Positions 58,239-64,000 of a stretch of 64,000 nt of DNA are shown in pieces. The stretch's first letter is position 1; each line of letters starts with the position of its first letter. Location: positions 1-64,000 of the IMG/VR virus record IMGVR_UViG_3300030104_005320; one strand, written 5' to 3'. Position numbers and translations under genes: made by a program. Below the pieces are notes generated by a model. The model was not told the DNA's origin and searched no databases. It saw only the letters and a program-made list of their open reading frames with translations. This DNA comes from a virus.

Positions 58239-59305
58239 AAACTATTTTTAACACTAAAAATGTAGATCCAATGAGCCAGCCCCTCTTTCTAGGAAAAGAT
58301 TTGGGTGTTCAGCGATATGATATTATAAAGTATCCTGTGTTTAAAGGTCTTGATAGTAAGCAAATGATGAACTTTTGGAGACCAGAAGAAATCGAACTCA
58401 AGAAAGACCGAGGCGATTTTAAAGAGATGTCTGACAATGAGAAGTTTATCTTTACATCCAATCTCAAATACCAAACGATGCTTGATAGCGTCATCTGTCG
58501 CGGCGTTCCAACTCTTCTAGAGTACGTAACAAATACAGAACTAGAAGCCTGCATGATGACTTGGCAGTTCTTTGAGAAGATTCACAGCCAGTCTTACTCG
58601 TACATTATCCAGAACGTATATGCAGATAGCTCAGAAGTATTCGGAGGGATATACGAAGACAAAGAGATTATGAAAAGGGCAAAGAGTGCCATGGATGATT
58701 ACAATAATCTTATGGGGATGGCTTGCGAGTCAACTAAACTGACAGACCTGAAAAAGCAGATCTATATGACTATTGTAAGCATTAACATATTAGAAGCCGT
58801 TAGATTTTATGTGTCGTTTATTTGCTCCTTTGCCTTTGCAGAAAACAAAAAGATGGCCGGAAATGCCGACATCATAAAGCTAATCAAAAGAGATGAAGCG
58901 TTACACCTAGCTAACACTCAAGAGATATTGAAAATATTACACAAAGAAGATAGCGAAGGTTTTGTGAAGGTGGCCCGACAATGCCAAGATGCAGCTTGTG
59001 AAATGTTTGAAAACGCCGCACACGAAGAGAAGCAGTGGGCATCTTATTTGTTTAAGGATGGTTCTATTCTAGGGCTAAACGAGACAGTCTTACACCAGTA
59101 CATTGACTGGCTTTGCATGTCTAGAAGAAAGGCTATCGGTTTGCCATATGAAAGCGTAGGTAAAAATCCAATCGCTGGCTGGACCGGTCCTTGGATGAGC
59201 AGTGAGTCTGTTCAGGTTGCACCACAAGAGCATGAAATTACTAGCTACAAGATTGGAGCCAGCAGAAACGATTTAGAAGATGTGGACTTTGCAGGACTTT
59301 TATAG
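58235..59305 (+). CDS. nrdB: Ribonucleotide reductase class Ia, beta subunit
   Basis: 356 residues. Metal ligands D84, E114, H117, E187, E221 and H224 are in place, and Y121 in EKIHSQSY is the radical tyrosine, so it is a normal tyrosyl-radical NrdB. Its C-terminal acidic tail binds NrdA. Overlaps glmS by 4 bp. Confidence 0.95.
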   Translation: MKTIFNTKNVDPMSQPLFLGKDLGVQRYDIIKYPVFKGLDSKQMMNFWRPEEIELKKDRGDFKEMSDNEKFIFTSNLKYQTMLDSVICRGVPTLLEYVTNTELEACMMTWQFFEKIHSQSYSYIIQNVYADSSEVFGGIYEDKEIMKRAKSAMDDYNNLMGMACESTKLTDLKKQIYMTIVSINILEAVRFYVSFICSFAFAENKKMAGNADIIKLIKRDEALHLANTQEILKILHKEDSEGFVKVARQCQDAACEMFENAAHEEKQWASYLFKDGSILGLNETVLHQYIDWLCMSRRKAIGLPYESVGKNPIAGWTGPWMSSESVQVAPQEHEITSYKIGASRNDLEDVDFAGLL

Positions 59306-59317
59306 TGGAGAACCGTT

Positions 59318-59674
59318 ATGGAAATGAAAAGAACTAGCGTAAATCTTTTTACATTCACGGAAAAGGGAAAAGGCAAACTAGAAATGGTGGTTCTTTCAAA
59401 TAAAAAAGGATACTATGGAATTATAGAAAACGTGTTTGTTGAGCAAGAGTTCAGAAGGAGAGGCATAGCCGCTAAACTTATTAACGAGGCTAAATGTTTA
59501 GCCGAAACTCTAAAGCTTTATAAAATTGTTTTGACATGCAGTAAGGACTTAATTGAGTTTTACGAAAATTGTGGGTTTGAATGGCAGCAAGACGGTCAAG
59601 CATACTGCATGAGATCTGACTTCAAACAAAATATAAATGTTCCAATAAGGAAAACAAATGAAGAACAAAGTTGA
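59318..59674 (+). CDS. GNAT acetyltransferase
   Basis: 118 residues with motif A (ENVFVEQEFRRRGIAAKLI, RxxGxA type) for acetyl-CoA binding and a late FYENCGFEW motif B. The substrate is unknown; with glmS next door an amino-sugar N-acetyltransferase is one option. Overlaps thyX by 17 bp. Confidence 0.8.
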   Translation: MEMKRTSVNLFTFTEKGKGKLEMVVLSNKKGYYGIIENVFVEQEFRRRGIAAKLINEAKCLAETLKLYKIVLTCSKDLIEFYENCGFEWQQDGQAYCMRSDFKQNINVPIRKTNEEQS

Positions 59675-60326
59675 ACTGCTAGGATATTACGGATCAGATG
59701 AGACTATAGCTTGTAGTGCTTGGACTAGCACTAGTCGTGATTTAACAGACGATAAAAAAGCAAGAATCCCCAAACTGATTGATATGCTATGGAGCAACGG
59801 CCATGAAACACCATTCGAGAAGGGTACTGTTCATTTTCTTGTTGATACTGATATTGCCACTCATATACACCTACTTAAGCATAGAGTTTCTTCGCTTAAT
59901 GCTGAATCAGCTAGATATAAAGAATTAAAAGAAGACAAATTTTATCTACCTCTAGACTGGGGGGAAACTAGAGTCGGATCTTCTTCAATACCAAGGCTCG
60001 CAATAACCGGAGAGCATAGGTGGGTAGATATACTTGCCCAATACACAAACATAGGAAACGAGCTTTATCACAAATGTATTGATGATCTAACTCCGGTAGT
60101 TGGAAGAAAAAGAGCTAAAGAATCTGCAAGATTTTTCAAAACATATAACTCGCAAATTCAGGCTGACGTTATGTTTAACATGAGAAGTTTTGCAAACTTT
60201 CAAAAATTAAGAAATCACAAAGACGCACAGTTAGAAATTAGGGATATAGCTGTTGGGATGTTGGAACTGGTAAAAAACATAGAAGGACAACCATTCAAAC
60301 ATACTTTAAAATCTTGGAATTATTAG
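59658..60326 (+). CDS. thyX: Flavin-dependent thymidylate synthase
   Basis: 222 residues. The ThyX motif is KHRVSSLNAESARY (74-87) against RHR.aS.NeqSaRY; the first Arg is Lys. It makes dTMP from dUMP with FAD and folate. Sits in the nucleotide operon. Confidence 0.9.
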   Translation: MKNKVELLGYYGSDETIACSAWTSTSRDLTDDKKARIPKLIDMLWSNGHETPFEKGTVHFLVDTDIATHIHLLKHRVSSLNAESARYKELKEDKFYLPLDWGETRVGSSSIPRLAITGEHRWVDILAQYTNIGNELYHKCIDDLTPVVGRKRAKESARFFKTYNSQIQADVMFNMRSFANFQKLRNHKDAQLEIRDIAVGMLELVKNIEGQPFKHTLKSWNY

Positions 60327-60328
60327 CC

Positions 60329-60514
60329 ATGAATATAAACATATTAAAACAAAATCTAAGAACACTAAAGAAGGACTCTCAAAAAATACAAGAGCTGACG
60401 GGCAAAGAACCATCTGAAGATGGATATCTTATGCTAGGTATCAAAAATCTAGAACTAATCATAGGGAATATTATATTTAAAGACGCCATAAAGGAGTCTA
60501 ACCCCAACAAATAA
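60329..60514 (+). CDS. Small helical protein
   Basis: 61 residues from the ATG at 60329 (TTGGAAT upstream is a weak site). Helical, ending SNPNK. Function unknown. Confidence 0.5.
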   Translation: MNINILKQNLRTLKKDSQKIQELTGKEPSEDGYLMLGIKNLELIIGNIIFKDAIKESNPNK

Positions 60515-60539
60515 GACTGAAGAAAGGAAACGTGATATT

Positions 60540-60935
60540 ATGACAAACGACCACATAGCTAGAATGAACATGAGAGAAAAATTCATCAAACAAAAAAAAT
60601 GCGAAAAATCAAATTGCTGTAGAACCACAACACGAGAAACGCTTCAAACCTACATTAGACTAGTGACTCAGTGGCATAAAGACAGAAATCTTATAGAAGG
60701 CAGCACAGATAAAGACCAAACTCTTAAATTAATGCAAGAACTTGGTGAACTTTCTGACTCCGTGTGTAAAAATAAAGACGTAAAAGACGACATTGGAGAC
60801 ATGTTGGTTGTTATGATAAATATAGCCGAAAGAAACGGCATTTCTTTAACGGACTGCCTAGAAACAGCTTGGAACGACATCAAGGACAGAAAAGGCAGGA
60901 TGGTTGATGGTATTTTCGTCAAAGAAGGCGATTAA
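60540..60935 (+). CDS. MazG-like nucleotide pyrophosphohydrolase
   Basis: 131 residues. QELGELSDSVCK and DDIGDMLVVMINIAERNG form the two metal-binding helices (EELGE..D and D..GD). Family members break down NTPs or alarmones, or clean the nucleotide pool. AAAGGAAACG precedes the ATG. Confidence 0.8.
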   Translation: MTNDHIARMNMREKFIKQKKCEKSNCCRTTTRETLQTYIRLVTQWHKDRNLIEGSTDKDQTLKLMQELGELSDSVCKNKDVKDDIGDMLVVMINIAERNGISLTDCLETAWNDIKDRKGRMVDGIFVKEGD

Positions 60936-60937
60936 AA

Positions 60938-60945
60938 TGTGTACA
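60938..60945 (+). promoter_or_regulatory. TGTGTACA late-type motif
   Basis: Two mismatches from the motif, 40 bp before the 60984 gene. Weak alone but well placed. Confidence 0.35.
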
Positions 60946-60983
60946 TAATAATGTCCCGATGTATTATTTATCAGGAGATTAAA

Positions 60984-61124
60984 ATGCCTATTCTAAAAGG
61001 CCGAATTGCAAGTTGGGTAAGAGAGCGAAAGCTCGTCAGACGTACCGCTTTAGTTGGTGGTATTGTCGTTGGGATTTACTATATTGGAGTCGCTGCTGGT
61101 TGGTGGCCCAATTTTCTTGCATAA
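60984..61124 (+). CDS. 46-residue membrane protein
   Basis: From the ATG at 60984 (AGGAG upstream). Basic N-terminus (RIASWVRERKLVRR) then one membrane segment. Directly before the tail-tube-like gene. Function unknown. Confidence 0.5.
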   Translation: MPILKGRIASWVRERKLVRRTALVGGIVVGIYYIGVAAGWWPNFLA

Positions 61125-61169
61125 ATCAAAACCAAAAGGGAAAGGACTCCCTTACTTTAAGGACTTTGT

Positions 61170-62441
61170 ATGACCTCGATCTTTTCTGTTCCTAATGATA
61201 GAGTTTTCTACGCCTGTATAGGTGTCTTCTTTAGAGAAAGACAAACCACACAAACCGGAGGAGACAGCAATCTAAGCGGAACTATTTTTTTGGACGGTGT
61301 TCAATCTGTTGGAATAGATTCTTCATTTCCTAAAACTAGCTATTTAGACATTGGAAGAGCACAAAGAGTCCACTCTTCGTATGATAAACAAGAATTTACT
61401 ATAAATATTGAAAGAAATATACCATACGAAACCGGCAGGGCGGACGACGAGAATACTGGCACTTTCTACACTTCTGCCGGAACCAGCTATGAAGCTACCC
61501 ACATACTAAACGATGACAACATAGGATCTGCCGGTTTTGAAAACTCACTAAGAAACTATGACATAGTTTTAGTTTACGCACCAGACAGAATAGATACTTT
61601 GGGCGGAGGAACCTCTGGAAGCGATGTAGACAAGAATAAATTCATGGCAACTATTTATAGATGTTGTCTTCTAACCTCAATGTCATATAATATTGCTGTA
61701 AATGGCCCAGTAACAGAAACGCTAACATTTACTACAAGAGTTGCCAACCAGATTGATGCAAGCAGTTTAAACTGGTCAACTCTCTCACTACCAGATAATG
61801 GTGCCGCCGTTACTGGTAAAGTTCTTAAAAGAGATCATATAGATACTACAAATTCTGTTTTGCCAACAGAAGTTACTAGAATGTTTAATTTAGGAACATC
61901 TGACAAGGGGCTGCCGGTTTTAGGTCTCCAGAATATAGAGATAGCCGCTTCAATCAATTACAGCGACATGCTTGACGTGGGACAATGGAGAGGTTCTAAC
62001 TTGTCCGGGGGCTCTCTGTCTAAAGCTCTTACTAGTAATCCCGCCAAAACGATAACTGAATCCGCAGGCAGCGATGCCAAACGAGCGGAGGAAAATTTAT
62101 ATCGTCAAGTAATACTTCCCGTGGAAGTTACGGCTTCTTTTACCGGAGTAGCTAGAACACAATACAGAGCCGGTGGCTATCAAGATTTTGAGTTAGACAA
62201 CGACACATTTAGTGATACAGAAATAGCTATTGCGACATTGGCTCTAGCTGACGGAGGAACAAAAAGAGTGCAATGGAATTTAGGAAAAAAGAACTATTTA
62301 ACAGACATTAGTTATACAGGAGGAGACACAGGAGGAGGAAATGTGGAAGCGACATTATCTTTTCAAAATGACAGAAGCGATTTTGTCGTTTTAGAAAACG
62401 CAAGCGTTTTATCAATCGACCCCGGCTCTACAGTTTATTAA
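61170..62441 (+). CDS. Tail-tube-like virion protein
   Basis: 423 residues, beta-rich. VQSVGIDSSFPKTSYLDIGR and EFTINIERNI recall tail-tube proteins of myo- and siphophages. Mid-region has long Thr/Ser/Gly strands. AAGGAC precedes the ATG. The role as tube or tube-related protein is inferred from pattern, not proven. Confidence 0.55.
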   Translation: MTSIFSVPNDRVFYACIGVFFRERQTTQTGGDSNLSGTIFLDGVQSVGIDSSFPKTSYLDIGRAQRVHSSYDKQEFTINIERNIPYETGRADDENTGTFYTSAGTSYEATHILNDDNIGSAGFENSLRNYDIVLVYAPDRIDTLGGGTSGSDVDKNKFMATIYRCCLLTSMSYNIAVNGPVTETLTFTTRVANQIDASSLNWSTLSLPDNGAAVTGKVLKRDHIDTTNSVLPTEVTRMFNLGTSDKGLPVLGLQNIEIAASINYSDMLDVGQWRGSNLSGGSLSKALTSNPAKTITESAGSDAKRAEENLYRQVILPVEVTASFTGVARTQYRAGGYQDFELDNDTFSDTEIAIATLALADGGTKRVQWNLGKKNYLTDISYTGGDTGGGNVEATLSFQNDRSDFVVLENASVLSIDPGSTVY

Positions 62442-62450
62442 AGGAATGAA

Positions 62451-63125
62451 ATGGCTAGAAAGCAAAAAAGAACAACTAGCAAAAAATCTCCAATTCGACC
62501 TTCTCGCAAAAAATTAAAACCTAAAACAGAAAACCAAGAAGAATATATCAGATCAATGGTTGAGTCAGATGTTACATTCTGCTCCGGCCCAGCGGGATCT
62601 GGTAAAACGGCAGTAGCTGTTGGACTGGCTTGTGAATACATGCTAGAAAACAAGATAGAAAAAATAATAATCACAAGACCCGTTGTAGAATCTGGTAGAG
62701 GTCTTGGCTTTTTACCCGGAACATTAACTGAAAAAGTGCAACCGTATCTTGTGCCTATAACTGAAGAAATGAAGCTATATTTAGGCAGAGACACATACAA
62801 CTCAATGAGGTCAATAAACGCTATTGAAATTTGTCCTCTTGAATATATGAGAGGTAGAAACTTTCATAACTCTTTTATGATATTAGACGAAGCTCAAAAC
62901 GCGACTTTCGAGCAAATAAAAATGTTCTTAACGAGAATAGGGCTTGGATCAAAGGCTGTAATCAACGGAGACCTAGATCAAACAGACCTACGCGGGGAAT
63001 CTGGCGGCCTAGACTGCTGTATGTCTAGATTGTCCGGCCTAAGAGGGCTGGCCATATGTGAACTAGACCAGTCTGATATCGTTCGCAACGGAATAATATC
63101 TAGTATTTTAGACAGACTTCGCTAA
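62451..63125 (+). CDS. phoH: PhoH-like ATPase
   Basis: 224 residues. Walker A GPAGSGKT at 46-53 and Walker B FMILDEAQN at 142-150, then GDLDQTDL. Common in marine and other phages; linked to RNA or phosphate metabolism, exact role open. AAGGAATG precedes the ATG. Confidence 0.9.
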   Translation: MARKQKRTTSKKSPIRPSRKKLKPKTENQEEYIRSMVESDVTFCSGPAGSGKTAVAVGLACEYMLENKIEKIIITRPVVESGRGLGFLPGTLTEKVQPYLVPITEEMKLYLGRDTYNSMRSINAIEICPLEYMRGRNFHNSFMILDEAQNATFEQIKMFLTRIGLGSKAVINGDLDQTDLRGESGGLDCCMSRLSGLRGLAICELDQSDIVRNGIISSILDRLR

Positions 63126-63224
63126 ATTTTAGTGCGATAAAAGGTCTTATTTGATATAATAAATACAACTATGGAGCTAGGGGTTTGGTTCTTAGCTCCA
63201 TTATTTAAATTTGAAAGGAAAACA

Positions 63225-63572
63225 ATGCCTCTTTATGATTTTGAGTGCGAGCCTTGTGCCTATTACACAGAAATAAGACAGTCTATGGAAGGCCCAAGCA
63301 GTCTTGAATGCCCGGTCTGCGGACAAGAAACTTTAAAAAAAGTTTTTATAAACGCTCCTCATTGTTATGTTAGAGGAGAGTCCGCGACAATAGGACAAAT
63401 AGCAGACAGAAACACAGAAAAAATGGGCCTATATGAAAAACAAGAAAAGACCGCAAAAGACAAAAATGGAAAAGGCTTAACTACAGAACAAAAAGAAAAA
63501 AGAAAACAGCACCAAAAAATTGTATCTATGACCCCAGAACAAAAGATGAAGTGGATAAGAGAGGGTGATTAA
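63225..63572 (+). CDS. FmdB-type zinc-ribbon protein
   Basis: 115 residues from the ATG at 63225 (GAAAGGAAA upstream). MPLYDFECEPC then CPVCGQETLKKVF is the FmdB regulatory-domain zinc ribbon (CxxC...CPxC). A basic helix tail follows. DNA or protein binding; role unknown. Confidence 0.75.
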   Translation: MPLYDFECEPCAYYTEIRQSMEGPSSLECPVCGQETLKKVFINAPHCYVRGESATIGQIADRNTEKMGLYEKQEKTAKDKNGKGLTTEQKEKRKQHQKIVSMTPEQKMKWIREGD

Positions 63573-63835
63573 TGGCTAATAGACCTAAAATTATAGACAG
63601 GCAGCACAGCTCTACAAGCGTAGAAAGAAGTAAAAAGCCGCACATAGCGATAGTGACCATGAAAATAGATATTAGAGCGATGGAGTCAGATGGAACGCTA
63701 GACAACTATGTAATGGGAGAAAAGGAACTCAGAAAATATGGAATGTCCACAAAGGCACAGATAGCAATAAACGGCAAAGATGAAGCCGTATGTATTAAAA
63801 AACTAAAAGAATTATTGGAGAGATTAAATGGGTAG
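63572..63835 (+). CDS. Uncharacterised small protein
   Basis: 87 residues, starting MANRPKIIDRQHSS. IVTMKIDIRAMESDG and a GMSTKAQIAINGKDEAVCIKKLKELL end. The pattern recalls phage small tail-region proteins. Overlaps the previous gene by one base and the next one by 8. Confidence 0.5.
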   Translation: MANRPKIIDRQHSSTSVERSKKPHIAIVTMKIDIRAMESDGTLDNYVMGEKELRKYGMSTKAQIAINGKDEAVCIKKLKELLERLNG

Positions 63836-64000
63836 AGGAGAAAGAGAAGATATTTCAGGTCTTAATTTGCCAGATCCGGAAAAACCTGACATTATTTTTC
63901 TTGGCCTAAAAGGGGAGCAAACAGAAGAAAAAAAAGCTCTAGCGAAATGTGTCACAGTAAACAATGGATATGATAATACTTCAGTACAGTGCTTTATCAG
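63828..64000 (+). CDS. Start of a gene cut by the window end
   Basis: The frame opens at an ATG (TTGGAGAG upstream) with MGRGEREDISGLNLP and runs to the edge, 57 residues so far. No family recognised. Confidence 0.55.
   Translation, partial: MGRGEREDISGLNLPDPEKPDIIFLGLKGEQTEEKKALAKCVTVNNGYDNTSVQCFI

Overview
The window is a 64 kb piece of a large tailed dsDNA bacteriophage genome (Caudoviricetes). Evidence is a large terminase, a portal fragment, a ClpP-like prohead protease, rIIA/rIIB homologues, beta-helix tail-fibre proteins, tail-tube-like and abundant virion proteins, phage sigma factors, PhoH, a complete class Ia ribonucleotide reductase, ThyX, SSB, MazG, three tRNAs and a tmRNA. Genes are tightly packed with ATGA/TAATG overlaps. 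The host cannot be named from sequence. Ser-rich and Cys-rich proteins, sulfotransferases and many exported proteins would fit an aquatic, possibly planctomycete-like bacterium, but that is inference.

Layout. (1) 1-9158, minus strand: head-packaging operon (small basic protein, sigma-like protein, sulfotransferase, HTH/coiled-coil protein that may be the small terminase, fatty-acid-hydroxylase-like membrane protein, methyltransferase, GDP-mannose dehydratase, HNH nuclease, ERCC4 nuclease, ClpP-like protease, TerL, portal). (2) 9.2-16.8 kb, plus strand: accessory region of about 20 very small genes plus a GP88-family and a DUF932-family gene. Its spaces carry a repeated ~85-bp element with two hairpin units, a 15-bp dyad at a fixed distance from a -10 box, and a ~420-nt promoter-driven gene-free segment with a tRNA-like domain. 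(3) 16.8-31 kb: tandem repeats, a secreted trypsin-like protease, an exported thioredoxin-like protein with UGA at the first Cys of WCGPC (candidate selenoprotein), small early genes, an ExbB/TolQ-like membrane trio, rIIA/rIIB, tRNAs, an IscA-like protein, HAD enzymes and a sulfotransferase. (4) 31-53 kb: mainly late genes for surface proteins, glycosyltransferases, beta-helix fibres, a circularly permuted tmRNA at 39.6-39.9 kb, SSB, a PAP2 phosphatase, a fucosyltransferase-like protein, a C1-type peptidase and small membrane proteins. (5) 53-64 kb: an abundant virion protein with its own promoter and terminator, nrdA-glmS-nrdB, GNAT, thyX, mazG, a tail-tube-like protein, phoH and an FmdB-type zinc ribbon.

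Regulation. Three promoter types can be read by eye: an extended housekeeping-like type (TTAAAGATT, TTGACA, a CGATA-containing spacer, TATAAT); a dyad type (TGACC-N4-GTGTCA exactly 11 bp before TATAAT or GATAAT); and a TTGTGTATA motif mostly before virion-side genes, a candidate late promoter for one of the two phage sigma-like proteins.

The most notable items are the candidate selenoprotein, the permuted tmRNA with G3-U70 and tag AEPCLALAA, the two-hairpin repeat family with its dyad promoters, and the 12.6-13.0 kb RNA candidate.
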